Of a stretch of 64,000 nucleotides of DNA, positions 32,947-42,774 are shown piece after piece; the stretch's first letter is position 1; each line of letters opens with the position of its first letter. The position numbers were made by a program, and so were the translations under genes. The stretch is from UBA1731 sp964567665 (lineage in GTDB: Bacteria > Verrucomicrobiota > Kiritimatiellia > RFP12 > UBA1067): assembly GCA_964567665.1 (NCBI GenBank), contig CAZMNN010000009.1:1-64000 (forward strand). The letters run 5' to 3'. The notes under the pieces were generated by a model. It saw nothing but the letters and a program-made list of their open reading frames with translations. It did not search any database and was not told where the DNA came from.

Positions 32947-35900
32947 ATGAACTTCAACATCAGGTTAGGTGCGGCGTTGGCTGCGGTTGCGGCTTTCGGG
33001 CTGTTTGCAGGTGCGGCACGCGGCGAAATGGTGCCGTATGCGCAGTTTGGGTTTGAGGAAGGGTGCGGTGCGTACACCGAGGATTCCGTTTCGGGATTGT
33101 GCGCAGAGCTTTCGCCGTCCGCAAAATGGGCATCCGGCGCGTTCGGCACCGCTCTTGCCGTCGGCGAGCGTGGCGCGTCGGCGACGGTCGCAGGACTTGA
33201 CGCGCTTGACGGCGCGGACAACGTCACCATGTTCATCCGCTTCCGCAGGAACGGCGTCGGAACCGGCAAGTACCCTAATCTGCTGACAAGCATGGGATGG
33301 GGGCCGAAAGGCGGCGTCATGCTTTTTGCGCCCGACGGCAAATCCCTCTCTCTCCGCCTGCGGGCTGGCGGCAACGGGCCTGAATGCGGATTCGTCGCGT
33401 TCAACGCGATGCCGCAGGAGAAATGGTCGTCCGTGGCGTTCGTGCTCAAGCGTCCCGACATCACGGTATATGCGAGCGGCAAGCCGGTGTACAGAGGCAA
33501 GTGGGATCATCCGTTCGTCTCCGGCGGAAAAATCCAGTTGGGCGGATGGGGTGCCGATTCATTCGGCGGGTTCATCGACGACTTCCGGATGTGGAAAGGC
33601 GCGTTGAACGACAGTCAGATGGCGGAACTTGCCGCCGATGCCCGCTATGACGAAATCGAGGGATATCAGGATGACGGCACGGGCGGCATCCGGAAGACGG
33701 AAGTGCGTGGCCAGGGCGGGACGCCGTTTGCCACCATCGACGGCGATTCCGCCACGCTCGTCCTCGACAATTTGGGTTCCATCGCGTCGCTGAAGGAGAA
33801 GGCGACGGGGCGCGAGCTGATATCGAACGCGACGGCGTTCGTCACGGCGACATTGACGGACGGTCGAAACATCGCCGTGCGGCGCATCGAAAAGCGCGGA
33901 GACGGACGCTTCGCGTTCATCTTCGGAAAGGCCGGCGAGGCGGTCTTCTCCGTGACGCAGTTCAAGGGCGGCTGGACGTTCACGGTGGAGTCGTGCAGCG
34001 TCAAGGACGTGAAGCGGTTCGAGTTCTGCCGGGTGCAGCCAGTGTGCCGAAAGTGGATCGGGGACTTCGCCAACGCCTGGAGCGACGAGAAGTCCGCTGT
34101 GTGCGTAAGATCCTACGACCTGAAAGGCGAGCCTAAGTGCTACGGTACGCTTCGCATCGCAGTCGATTCGCCGTTCACCGTTATCGGACGCAAAGCGGGG
34201 CTGGCGGCAGGCCCGCGAGACGGGTTCCGCGAACAGCTGAAGGGCATGACCGTCGAGGCGGGCGTTCCGCGCAGTGACGCCGGCGGCGCCTGGTCGATGG
34301 ACAGCGAAGTGGCGCGGTGGAGCTACGTGTTCACGTCCGTACAGAATGGCGACATCGACAGCTGGATCGATTTCGTGAAGCGTCCCGGATTCGCGAATCT
34401 CCACATTAATTCAAGCTGGACGACCTGCCTTGGTCAGTGTCCCGTGAACAAACGCGCATTTCCGGGCGGGCTGGATGACATGAAGGCCTGCGCGGCGAAG
34501 GCGCACGAAGCGGGGCTGCGCGTCGGAATGCACACGCTCACCGCCTGCATCAATCCGCACGATTCGTGGATCACACCCGTCTGTCGCGAGGATCTTGTGG
34601 CGGACGCCACATACACGCTTGCGGCGGCGCTTGCGGACGACGCAACGGAGCTGCTCGTGAACGAGCGCCCGATAGACAAGCACGTGAACGTGTTCACGTA
34701 TTCGTCAAACGGAAACGTGCTGAGGATCGGCGGCGAACTCATCCAGTACAGCGACATCAGGCGCGACCGCACCCCGTATGCGTTCACAGGGCTGAAGCGC
34801 GGCGCTTTCGGCACGAAGAAGGGCGGTGCGTACGCCGCCGGGACGAAGGTCGACTACCTGCATCAGCGCTACATCGCGTTCTATCCGAAACCGGACTCGG
34901 AACTTGCGGAGAAGCTTGCGTCACGGCTTGCCGAGGTGTACAACACGTGCAATCTCGACGAGTTCTATTTTGACGGTTCGGAAGGAATGGGAACCCGCTA
35001 CGGCATCGACGCAATGCGCCACAGGATATTCTCGAAGCTCAAGGCAAACAACGGACATTCGCCGTCCATCGAGGCCAGCTGCGGCGGTGCGAACAACTGG
35101 TGGTTCCAGACGCGCATGGCGACAACAGACCACGGCGTGTACGGAGTGAAGCGTTTCCACGACTGGCACGTTACGTGGGCGATAGACATCGGCCGCTACG
35201 CCAACTTCCTTGAGCCGCAGATGGGCTGGTGGATGCCGCGCACGGACATACCGAGGGCACGGGGGCACATGATCGATGAGATGGAGTATTTCGCCGGGAA
35301 GAATGCCGGACACGATGCGGCGATGTCGTTGCAGGGGATATCTCCGCGACAGGGCGTGACAGGGGTGCGCCGCCAGCTCACGGTGCTTGGATGGTACGAA
35401 TGGCCGCGCATTGCGAGGGCGTTCACAGACGAGGCGCAGAGACATCTTGCGACGCCACGCGCAGAGGCGCGTCTGCGTCAGAACACCAAGGGCGTATGGT
35501 CGCTCACGGATGTCGAATCGTTCGTGCACAGGGCCGGGCTGCCATGGACGAAGGCATGGACGGTAGACAGCGCATCGGCACGTCCGGCCGCACTTCGCGT
35601 GGAGGCCCTCTACGCGGCCGGAAGCGATGCGGACGGCGAGACGCTGCTGAAGGCTGACGCATTCGGCGAAATGAATAAGTCTTCAGCGCCGGGCGTGGAG
35701 GCGTCGTTCGATGCCGACGCTAAGGATGCAAAGGTTCGCGCATTCCGGCTTTCCGCTAAAAACGACACGGCGGCACAGAATGCCGCCTGGGCCTGCGCAT
35801 CGAAGACGTTCGGCTTCAGCGGCGTAAACCTCGGCAAGGATCGCATCGCATTCGGCGCATGGGTGAAGGGCGATGGATCGGGCGCTCTCCTCAACCTGCA

Positions 35901-36864
35901 GTTCAGGACGCCCGGTGCGTTCACCGGCGGCATCTCCGACCACTACGTGAGGCTTGATTTCACCGGATGGAAATACATCACGGTGCTGCTGCGTGAACGC
36001 GATGCCGACGGACACTGCGAGTACCGCTGGCCGTACGGCGGCTATGCGGCGGTATACCGTGACATGGTGAACCCTGAACATCTCGGCACGTTCAGCGCCT
36101 ACCTGAACGACATCCCGAAGGGCGGGAAGGCGACGGTGGAGATCGGCGAGGTGCGTGCGCTCAAGATGGTTGCGGCGAAGGCGGAGGATGTGGCCGTTTC
36201 CGTAAACGGCGAGCGTTTCGCGGTTCCGTTCGCAATGACATCCGGCGAGTACGCCGAACTGGATGACGGTTTCTGGACGCACTATTCGGCCAAGGGTGAC
36301 GCTCTTCTGCGTGTCGCCGCCGCTGCAAAGCCCGTCCTCAAGGCCGGGCGGAATGAGATCGCCCTCACAGACGGAAAGGATGAGTCCGCCGTCCGTGCGG
36401 AGGTGACGCTTTTCGCGTTCGGAAAGAGCCGTCCGGCATTCGCCGCCAAGCTCACGCCAGAGATGAAGTTCGCGATGCGCTACGAAGGTGTGATGCCGTT
36501 CGAGTATGCGCCGTCGAAGGGGCTTGTTCCGCCGAAGTCGATACCGGTGCGTCCCGGCGAAAAGGCGAAGCTGTCCATGGACATCTACGGTCCTGCAAAG
36601 AATCCCACGTTTACGTTCAAGCGATTCTTCGGGCTGAAGAAGACGGTCTGTGCATTTGCCGTGGAGATCGGTGCGGACGAGCGTCTGGTCTGCTCCGACG
36701 GACGTAAATGGAAAGTCGAGAAGATGAAGGATGGAACGGTAGTCAAGGAGGGTGAACTTGCGATGCCGCTTCCTGTGCTGGGCAAGAGCACTGCGTTCGA
36801 ATTCTCCGCAGACCTGAACGGCGATACGCCTTGCGTGGTAGACATCCTCAAGGAATACAGGTAA
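32947..36864 (+). CDS. Very large exported LamG plus TIM-barrel glycosidase-like protein
   Basis: A 1305-residue protein with a signal peptide (residues 1-26, ending AGAARG). A LamG/concanavalin-like domain covers about residues 30-225 (FGFEEGCGAYTED to GGFIDDFRMWKGALNDSQ). The centre, about 230-860, looks like a beta domain plus a TIM-barrel hydrolase: LHINSSWTTCLG, AHEAGLRVGMHTL, and LDEFYFDGSEG with Asp676 as candidate catalytic acid, resembling the GH-D/GH31-36 style layout. The C-terminal 440 residues are beta-rich, likely carbohydrate binding. The exact GH family is not assigned. The gene ends a three-gene group of secreted glycan-related proteins. Confidence 0.7.
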   Translation: MNFNIRLGAALAAVAAFGLFAGAARGEMVPYAQFGFEEGCGAYTEDSVSGLCAELSPSAKWASGAFGTALAVGERGASATVAGLDALDGADNVTMFIRFRRNGVGTGKYPNLLTSMGWGPKGGVMLFAPDGKSLSLRLRAGGNGPECGFVAFNAMPQEKWSSVAFVLKRPDITVYASGKPVYRGKWDHPFVSGGKIQLGGWGADSFGGFIDDFRMWKGALNDSQMAELAADARYDEIEGYQDDGTGGIRKTEVRGQGGTPFATIDGDSATLVLDNLGSIASLKEKATGRELISNATAFVTATLTDGRNIAVRRIEKRGDGRFAFIFGKAGEAVFSVTQFKGGWTFTVESCSVKDVKRFEFCRVQPVCRKWIGDFANAWSDEKSAVCVRSYDLKGEPKCYGTLRIAVDSPFTVIGRKAGLAAGPRDGFREQLKGMTVEAGVPRSDAGGAWSMDSEVARWSYVFTSVQNGDIDSWIDFVKRPGFANLHINSSWTTCLGQCPVNKRAFPGGLDDMKACAAKAHEAGLRVGMHTLTACINPHDSWITPVCREDLVADATYTLAAALADDATELLVNERPIDKHVNVFTYSSNGNVLRIGGELIQYSDIRRDRTPYAFTGLKRGAFGTKKGGAYAAGTKVDYLHQRYIAFYPKPDSELAEKLASRLAEVYNTCNLDEFYFDGSEGMGTRYGIDAMRHRIFSKLKANNGHSPSIEASCGGANNWWFQTRMATTDHGVYGVKRFHDWHVTWAIDIGRYANFLEPQMGWWMPRTDIPRARGHMIDEMEYFAGKNAGHDAAMSLQGISPRQGVTGVRRQLTVLGWYEWPRIARAFTDEAQRHLATPRAEARLRQNTKGVWSLTDVESFVHRAGLPWTKAWTVDSASARPAALRVEALYAAGSDADGETLLKADAFGEMNKSSAPGVEASFDADAKDAKVRAFRLSAKNDTAAQNAAWACASKTFGFSGVNLGKDRIAFGAWVKGDGSGALLNLQFRTPGAFTGGISDHYVRLDFTGWKYITVLLRERDADGHCEYRWPYGGYAAVYRDMVNPEHLGTFSAYLNDIPKGGKATVEIGEVRALKMVAAKAEDVAVSVNGERFAVPFAMTSGEYAELDDGFWTHYSAKGDALLRVAAAAKPVLKAGRNEIALTDGKDESAVRAEVTLFAFGKSRPAFAAKLTPEMKFAMRYEGVMPFEYAPSKGLVPPKSIPVRPGEKAKLSMDIYGPAKNPTFTFKRFFGLKKTVCAFAVEIGADERLVCSDGRKWKVEKMKDGTVVKEGELAMPLPVLGKSTAFEFSADLNGDTPCVVDILKEYR

Positions 36865-36888
36865 GATCGGCAAAGGCGGCACTGCGGT

Positions 36889-38085
36889 ATGGTTGACGGC
36901 ATGGATTTCATACCAAGCGACTATGCGGGGGTTGTGTTCGACTCGCGCATAGTGCGGCCGGGCTGTCTTTTTGCCGCCTTGCCGGGCGCTACGGCAGACG
37001 GCCATGTGTTTGTCCGCAAGGCGTTCGAGAAGGGCGCAAAGGGACTTCTCGTCAGGAAAGATCGCGCCGCAGAGTTCACCGGTCCTGAGCGGTCGGCTCT
37101 GATTCCGGTCGATGACGTTAAGGTGTCTCTGACCGAGACTGCCACGAAATACCGTAGATCGCTCAAGGCGAAGGTTATAGGTGTGACCGGAAGCGCCGGC
37201 AAGACCACCGTCAAGGAGTTCACTGCGGCGTTCCTGCGGCGTATCGGCAAGACACACGCGACGTGCGGAAACTACAACAACGACCTTGGGCTTCCGATCA
37301 CGATTCTCGAATGTCCGCCAGACGCTGACTTTCTCGTTGTGGAGATGGGCACGAATCATCCCGGCGAGATCGCTCACCTTGTCGACATTGCGCGTCCGGA
37401 TGCCGGAATCATATCCTCCATCGGCACTGCGCACATTGAGTTCTTCGGTACGCAAGACGGAATCGCGGAGGAGAAGGGGACGCTTTTCCGGTCTCTGCCG
37501 CCGGACGGATTTGCCGTGCTCGGCACAAACAATGACCGCTACGACGCACTTGTTGAGATGTGTGGCTGCCGTGTCGTCTCGGTGGACGGCTTCTCTCCGT
37601 TTGCGTGTCCGCTCGTCGGCGACTACAACAGGTGGAATATGGCACTCGCGTGGAACTGTGCGAAGGAGTTTGGCGCAACGGATGAGATGGCCGCCTCTGC
37701 GCTTGCCGACTTCCGTCTTCCGGGAGACAGGTGGCGCAGAAGCGAACGCGACGGGGTGACGTTCATATCGGACTGCTACAACGCCAACCCCACATCCATG
37801 GCGGTTGCGCTTGAGACGTTCGCATCCGAGCCGTGCGCCGGGCGGCGGATTGCGGTGCTTGGCGATATGTTTGAGTTGGGTGAGGCGAGTGGACGGTTTC
37901 ACGCCGAAGTCCGGCGCAAGGCGGAGTCGCTGCCGCTCGATCTCGTGATATATGTTGGCCGGGAGTTCGGCGGCGTTTCGCGAGACGAGGCCAAGGCTCA
38001 GCTCTTCACTTTCGTAAGGCCAGGCGATGCGGTACTTCTGAAGGCTTCGCACGGCATGGAACTCAACAGGATCCTTGACCAATGA
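36889..38085 (+). CDS. murF: UDP-N-acetylmuramoyl-tripeptide--D-Ala-D-Ala ligase
   Basis: Adds D-Ala-D-Ala to the peptidoglycan precursor in the cytosol. The 398 residues carry the Mur-ligase P-loop VIGVTGSAGKTTVKEF, the MurF-type CGNYNNDLGLPITIL, EMGTNHPGEIAHL, IGTAHIEFFGT and YNANPTSMAVAL, and the late GDMFELGE. It is somewhat shorter than E. coli MurF (452) because the N-terminal domain is compact (VFDSRIVRPGCLFAALPG). ATG 36889 is used; ATG 36901 is an alternative. murD starts within its stop codon (ATGA), so the two are coupled. Other dcw-cluster genes are not here. Confidence 0.93.
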   Translation: MVDGMDFIPSDYAGVVFDSRIVRPGCLFAALPGATADGHVFVRKAFEKGAKGLLVRKDRAAEFTGPERSALIPVDDVKVSLTETATKYRRSLKAKVIGVTGSAGKTTVKEFTAAFLRRIGKTHATCGNYNNDLGLPITILECPPDADFLVVEMGTNHPGEIAHLVDIARPDAGIISSIGTAHIEFFGTQDGIAEEKGTLFRSLPPDGFAVLGTNNDRYDALVEMCGCRVVSVDGFSPFACPLVGDYNRWNMALAWNCAKEFGATDEMAASALADFRLPGDRWRRSERDGVTFISDCYNANPTSMAVALETFASEPCAGRRIAVLGDMFELGEASGRFHAEVRRKAESLPLDLVIYVGREFGGVSRDEAKAQLFTFVRPGDAVLLKASHGMELNRILDQ

Positions 38086-39278
38086 ACGCAGTCGTCCTTG
38101 GCGCCGGAAGAAGCGGTCAGGCCGCTTCTGCGCTTCTGCGCCGCGAAGGGTGGAACGTGACGATTCTCAACGGTTCCGATCCGTGGGATGGAAGCGGATG
38201 CGACCTGTGCGTGACGAGCCCGGGCATTTCCATTGATCATCCGTGGCAGGCTGCGGCTCGCGCTGTCGGCGTACCGGTCATCTCCGAACTGCAGCTCGGA
38301 GCGGAGAGATACCGTTCGCTTGGCGGCAGAATGCTTGCCGTGACGGGAAGCAAGGGCAAGAGTTCGGTGGTGAAGCTTGTGTCCGATGCGCTTGGCGGCG
38401 TTCCGTGCGGAAACTACGGAACGCCTCTGTGCGAAGTCGTGAACGATTGGGTGCAGAACAGGAGCACGGGCGGCTACGTTCCGCCGTGGGCGGTGGTCGA
38501 GGTCAGCAGTTTTCAGATGGAGACTACGGAACTGCCGTCGGATGCGTTCGTGGCGGCGGCCATATTGAACCTGCAGGAGGATCATCTCGACAGGCACGGG
38601 TCTGTGGAGACGTATCATTCGCTCAAGCGCCGTCTGCTTGATTTCGCCGAACGCAGAATACAGTGGCGCGACGGGGCGGAGCGGAAGTCGGACGCAGAGC
38701 TTTTCGCCGGCGGGTATTTTGACAACGGAATCTTGAGGGACAATGCAATCTGTGCTGTGCGGCTGATGCGTGCCGCCGGGTTGTCCGATGACGCCATTCG
38801 CAGTGCATTCGCGAGGTTCGAGCCGCTGCCGCATCGTATGCAGGGCGTCGGGACGTTTGGCGGTGTCGTTTGGATCGACGACTCGAAGGCGACGAGCATA
38901 GCGGCGCTTGCCGCCGGCGTCGAGATGGCGGCATCACGCATCCGGCCGTCAACGACAAAGGCGGTTCACTTGATAGCGGGCGGACTGCCGAAGGGTGATG
39001 ATCCAAATGTTGCAGCGGAATGTCTATCGAGATATGTGCGAAAGGCGTATCTGATAGGCAAATCCGCCGAATCGCTTCAGTCGTCATGGAGCGGCATCGT
39101 GCAATGCGAGGTCTGCGAAACGCTTGAACGTGCAGTGAAGTCCGCAATGCGAAGTGCGGAGAGCGGCGAATGTGTGCTGCTTTCTCCCGGTGCCGCAAGC
39201 TTTGATCAGTTCAGAAGCTACGGTGAGCGCGGCGACCGGTTCAAGGCTCTCGTCTCGGAATTGTCGCAGTCGCGTTGA
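38082..39278 (+). CDS. murD: UDP-N-acetylmuramoyl-L-alanine--D-glutamate ligase
   Basis: Adds D-glutamate to UDP-MurNAc-L-Ala in peptidoglycan synthesis. The 398 residues include an N-terminal nucleotide-binding start VVLGAGRSGQAASALL, SPGISIDHPW, the P-loop AVTGSKGKSSVVKL, GNYGTPL, VEVSSFQMET, ILNLQEDHLDRHGS, PHRMQGVGTF with WIDDSKATS, and the C-terminal LLSPGAASFDQF followed by YGERGDRF. All are family hallmarks. Its ATG overlaps the murF stop. It converges with the UDP-xylose-synthase-like gene, leaving only 10 nt between stops. Confidence 0.95.
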   Translation: MNAVVLGAGRSGQAASALLRREGWNVTILNGSDPWDGSGCDLCVTSPGISIDHPWQAAARAVGVPVISELQLGAERYRSLGGRMLAVTGSKGKSSVVKLVSDALGGVPCGNYGTPLCEVVNDWVQNRSTGGYVPPWAVVEVSSFQMETTELPSDAFVAAAILNLQEDHLDRHGSVETYHSLKRRLLDFAERRIQWRDGAERKSDAELFAGGYFDNGILRDNAICAVRLMRAAGLSDDAIRSAFARFEPLPHRMQGVGTFGGVVWIDDSKATSIAALAAGVEMAASRIRPSTTKAVHLIAGGLPKGDDPNVAAECLSRYVRKAYLIGKSAESLQSSWSGIVQCEVCETLERAVKSAMRSAESGECVLLSPGAASFDQFRSYGERGDRFKALVSELSQSR

Positions 39279-39288
39279 GCCGAGCGAA

Positions 39289-40263
39289 TCATTCGCCACG
39301 CTGACGGAAGTATGCGATGGTCTTCGCCAAGCCGTCCTTCAGCGGGACTTCGGGCTGCCAGCCAAGCAGTTCCTTTGCGAGGGATATGTCGGGCTTGCGG
39401 CGCTTCGGATCGTCGGCAGGCACGGGCTTCCATGCGAGCTTTGACTTTGATTCAGGAATCTGCCGCAGCGTCTCTTCCGCGAGTTCGCGGATTGTGTACT
39501 CTCCGGGATTGCCGGTGTTTATCACCGGCGCCCCAAGACCTTTGGCGGCAAAGAACGTGCGGATGGCGTCAATCGGCAGCTCCATGTACCGTCTGAACGC
39601 CTCGATCAGGTCGTCACAATACTGGAAGGAGCGCGTCTGCGAGCCGTCACCGTAGATTGTGATGTCCTCGTTGCGCAGAGCCTGCATGATGAAGTTCGAT
39701 ATCACACGTCCATCCTGCGGATGCATCGCCGGGCCATAGGTGTTGAATATGCGAACCATGCGCACATCGACCCCGAACTCCCTGATGTAGTCGGCGCACA
39801 GCGTCTCCGCGCAGCGCTTGCCTTCGTCGTAGCAGGAGCGGATTCCGATCGTATTCACGTTGCCCCAGTAGGTCTCGACTTGCGGGTGGACAATCGGATC
39901 GCCGTACACCTCGCTTGTGGAGGTGTGGAGAAGCCTTGCGCCGCACCGTTTCGCGAGTTCAAGCACATTGAGGATTCCAAGAACCGATGTGCGGGTGGTG
40001 AAGGTCGGCCGTGCCTGGTAGTGAACCGGCGAAGCGGGGCAGGCGAGATTGTATATCTGGTCGAAAGACTCGTCTGTGGCGAAATCGATCACGTCACCCT
40101 CAATCAGCCGGAACGCCGGATTGCCAAGCAGGTCATCCACGTTCCGGCGTGATCCGGTGTACAGATTGTCGAGCGCGACAACCCCAAATCCGTCGGACAG
40201 AAGCCGACGACAAAGGTGCGAACCGAGGAAACCGGCTCCGCCAGTGACAAGCGCCTTGCGCAT
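39289..40263 (-). CDS. UDP-glucuronate decarboxylase-like (UDP-xylose synthase) epimerase
   Basis: A 324-residue extended short-chain dehydrogenase. It has the NAD-binding TGGAGFLGSHL, DNLYTGSRRNVDDL, NLACPASPVHYQ, the STSEVYGDP segment, and the catalytic YxxxK in SCYDEGKRCAE. This combination (ACPASP plus HTSTSEVYGDP) is typical of UDP-xylose synthases, which convert UDP-glucuronate to UDP-xylose for envelope polysaccharides; dTDP-glucose dehydratases are the nearest alternative. The ATG is 6 nt after the purM stop on the same strand, so it is the second gene of a purM operon. Confidence 0.88.
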   Translation of the reverse strand: MRKALVTGGAGFLGSHLCRRLLSDGFGVVALDNLYTGSRRNVDDLLGNPAFRLIEGDVIDFATDESFDQIYNLACPASPVHYQARPTFTTRTSVLGILNVLELAKRCGARLLHTSTSEVYGDPIVHPQVETYWGNVNTIGIRSCYDEGKRCAETLCADYIREFGVDVRMVRIFNTYGPAMHPQDGRVISNFIMQALRNEDITIYGDGSQTRSFQYCDDLIEAFRRYMELPIDAIRTFFAAKGLGAPVINTGNPGEYTIRELAEETLRQIPESKSKLAWKPVPADDPKRRKPDISLAKELLGWQPEVPLKDGLAKTIAYFRQRGE

Positions 40264-40269
40264 TGAGGC

Positions 40270-41319
40270 TTACTTGGAGTATATCACCTGCGGACCGTTG
40301 TTCTTGCGGACGCGGATGACGCCTATCTGATACCACTTCTGGCGGATGTTCTTGAACACCGCCGCCATGCGCTTGAGCGAGGCTTTGGGCATGATGAGCA
40401 CATAGCCGACACCCATGTTGAACACGCGGTACATCTCGTCGTGATCGACCTTGCCCTGACGCTCGATGAACTTGAAAATCGTCGGCGGATCCCATGTGGA
40501 GCGGTCGATCTCGGCGGTCACGGCCTTGGGCAGCACACGCGGAATGTTGTCCGGGAAGCCGCCGCCCGTGATGTGCGCCATGCCGTTGATCTTGATCTTG
40601 TTGTCAAGAAGCCGCGTGACGGGCTTGAGGAAGCTCTTGTGGACGGTGAGAAGTGCGGAGCCGATCGTCTGGCTGGTGCCGGGGAGCTTGTCGGATGGCG
40701 TCATTCCGCAGATGTCGAAGAACACGCGGCGGGCGAGCGAGAATCCGTTTGTCTGGAGACCGTCGGAGGGCAGACCGATGATGACGTCTCCGGCGCGGAT
40801 CGACTGACCGGTGATGACGGCTTTCTTGGAAACAGTGCCGACGATGGTTCCGGTGAGATCGTATTCGCCGGCCGGATACAGGCCGGGAAGTTCAGCCGTT
40901 TCGCCGCCGAGAAGGGCCATCCCGTTCTCCTTGCAGGCCTTGCAGAGGCCGGAGACAATCTGCTGGAACACCGGGCCGTCGAACTTTGACGTTCCCACGT
41001 AGTCCATGAAGAAGAGCGGCCTTGCACCCTGCACAAGGATGTCGTTCACGCAGTGGTTCACGATGTCCTGACCGACGGTGTCGTGCTTCTTCATCATGCA
41101 CGCGATTTTGAGCTTCGTCCCAACGCCGTCCGTGGAAGCGACAAGCATCGGATCCTTCAGTCCCGCGGGAAGCCGGCACAGACCGCCGAACGACCCGATT
41201 CCGCCCGCGACATTGGCTGTCTTCGTTGAGCCTACCATTGTCTTGATGGCTTTCAACGCGGTCATTTTGTTATCGATATTCACGCCGGCGGCGGCGTAGG
41301 CAGATGAGGTTGCGCTCAC
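40270..41319 (-). CDS. purM: Phosphoribosylformylglycinamidine cyclo-ligase (AIR synthetase)
   Basis: Makes aminoimidazole ribotide from FGAM with ATP, step five of purine synthesis. The 349 residues begin SSAYAAAGVNIDNK and include VASTDGVGTKLKIA, NDILVQGARPLFFMDYVG, LLGGETAELPG, IGLPSDGLQTNGFSLAR, and AHITGGGFPDNIPRVLP. The GTG at 41319 follows AAGGAG at 7 nt; the frame open to 41352 lies in the promoter. It is divergent from nusA and leads a two-gene unit with the UXS-like gene. Confidence 0.95.
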   Translation of the reverse strand: MSATSSAYAAAGVNIDNKMTALKAIKTMVGSTKTANVAGGIGSFGGLCRLPAGLKDPMLVASTDGVGTKLKIACMMKKHDTVGQDIVNHCVNDILVQGARPLFFMDYVGTSKFDGPVFQQIVSGLCKACKENGMALLGGETAELPGLYPAGEYDLTGTIVGTVSKKAVITGQSIRAGDVIIGLPSDGLQTNGFSLARRVFFDICGMTPSDKLPGTSQTIGSALLTVHKSFLKPVTRLLDNKIKINGMAHITGGGFPDNIPRVLPKAVTAEIDRSTWDPPTIFKFIERQGKVDHDEMYRVFNMGVGYVLIMPKASLKRMAAVFKNIRQKWYQIGVIRVRKNNGPQVIYSK

Positions 41320-41352
41320 TTGACACTCCTTGTGTGTGAAAAAACGCCACAT

Positions 41353-41381
41353 AGTGTATCATTTTTCGCAATGGATTGCAA
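41353..41381 (-). promoter_or_regulatory. Promoter of purM
   Basis: On the minus strand TTGCAA (41381-41376), 17-bp spacer, TACACT (41358-41353). Confidence 0.5.
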
Positions 41382-41396
41382 TGCCATTGTTTTCCA

Positions 41397-41425
41397 TTGA
41401 CAACTTTGCCGTTTTTTCGTATTCT
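41397..41425 (+). promoter_or_regulatory. Promoter of the nusA operon
   Basis: A perfect TTGACA (41397-41402), 17-bp spacer and TATTCT (41420-41425). The leader of about 75 nt contains a 7-bp hairpin GGAGACC/GGTCTTC (41443-41461). Confidence 0.8.
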
Positions 41426-41505
41426 ACCGCAGATTTTTTATTGGAGACCAGTAGGGTCTTCATGCAGGAATCGATTTGTTTTTTGACAGACAAGGAGAGT
41501 GAAAA

Positions 41506-42774
41506 ATGGCGGACAACCAGTTGCTGGCGATGGTGAACTACATCGAGCGCGAGAACGGCGTGGATCAGGAGATCGTTCTTGTCGCGATTGAGCAGGCGAT
41601 TCAGCAGGCAGCTCGCCGCAACCCTGGCGTCACGAACGATCTGCGCGTATCTATTGACCGCAAGACGATCACTCTCCATGTCTTCGATACGATGGTCGTG
41701 TCCGACGAGGATACCGGAACGGGTTTCATCTCCGTCGCCAAGGCGCGTCGCATCAACCCCGACGTGAATGAGGGTGACACCATAGAGATAGAGCTGCCCG
41801 CTTCGCGTCTTGGACGCATCGTTGCGCAGACGTCGCGCCAGATGATCATGCAGAAGCTGCGCGAGGCCATCCGCTCCAACACGTTCAACGACTTCAAGGG
41901 GCGCATCGGCGAAATCGTCTCCGGCACAGTCACCGGGCTTAACCGTCGCGACATCTACGTGATGGTCGGCAAGACGGAGATGGTGCTCCCGGCCAAGGAG
42001 TGCATCCCCACCGAGGAGTATTCGGTGGGCGATCCGATACGCGCAATCGTGCACCATGTGAAGCAGGATGCGACTGGGCCTGCCGTGACGCTCTCCCGCG
42101 CATCGGGCGAATTTGTGAGGGCATTGTTCCGCTTGGAGGTATCTGAGATATCGGATGGCGTGGTCGAGATTGTCTCCGTTGCCCGCGACCCCGGCTACCG
42201 CAGCAAGATCTCCGTCAGGACGATGGACGAGAAGGTCGATCCGGTCGGCGCTTGCGTTGGACTGCGCGGTGCGCGTGTCCGCAACATCGTGCGCGAACTG
42301 AGCGGCGAGAAGATAGACATCGTCCGCTGGTCGGATGACGTGAAGAGCTACATCACACAGGCTCTTGCCCCGGCGAAGCTGGAATCCGTGGAGGTCGATC
42401 CGGAGCAGGACAACACGGTTCATGTGACGGTCGCTCCCGATCAGTATTCGCTCGCCATCGGCAAGCGCGGGCAGAACGTGCGACTTTCGACGAAGCTTAC
42501 CGGGTGGCACATCGATGTGTCCAAGGCGATGAGCCTTGCGTCGTTCGAGGATCAGAAGGCCGAGGCGATCAAGTCCCTCGCAGATACGTTCTCGATATCC
42601 ACCGCACAGGCCACGCAGCTTGCGGACGCCGGATTCCTTTCGGTTGAGGGGATTCTTGAGACGGACGAGGCGGACTTCGCGGCGGCCACAGGTCTTGACG
42701 ACGTCACGGCAATCGGCATCTACGCCGCAGCGAAGGCGGTGTCCGAGCTGATCGGAGAAGGGGAGGCAGAATGA
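41506..42774 (+). CDS. nusA: Transcription termination/antitermination factor NusA
   Basis: RNA-polymerase-binding factor that modulates pausing, termination and antitermination. The 422 residues show the N-terminal RNAP-binding domain (MADNQLLAMVNYIERE), an S1 domain near 135-200 (GEIVSGTVTGLNRRDIYVMV), two KH domains (RSKISVRTMDEKVDPVGACVG and YSLAIGKRGQNVRLSTKLTG), and a short C-terminal helix-hairpin-helix region (ADAGFLSVEGILETDEADFA). AAGGAGAG precedes the start. It leads nusA-infB-rbfA-truB-ribF; rimP, which usually comes first, is not found upstream. Confidence 0.97.
   Translation: MADNQLLAMVNYIERENGVDQEIVLVAIEQAIQQAARRNPGVTNDLRVSIDRKTITLHVFDTMVVSDEDTGTGFISVAKARRINPDVNEGDTIEIELPASRLGRIVAQTSRQMIMQKLREAIRSNTFNDFKGRIGEIVSGTVTGLNRRDIYVMVGKTEMVLPAKECIPTEEYSVGDPIRAIVHHVKQDATGPAVTLSRASGEFVRALFRLEVSEISDGVVEIVSVARDPGYRSKISVRTMDEKVDPVGACVGLRGARVRNIVRELSGEKIDIVRWSDDVKSYITQALAPAKLESVEVDPEQDNTVHVTVAPDQYSLAIGKRGQNVRLSTKLTGWHIDVSKAMSLASFEDQKAEAIKSLADTFSISTAQATQLADAGFLSVEGILETDEADFAAATGLDDVTAIGIYAAAKAVSELIGEGEAE

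Noticed and set aside
35683..38082. 799-codon minus-strand open frame
   Set aside because: It is antisense to the LamG/TIM-barrel gene and murF, both of which have clear family motifs; long antisense frames are expected in GC-rich genes.
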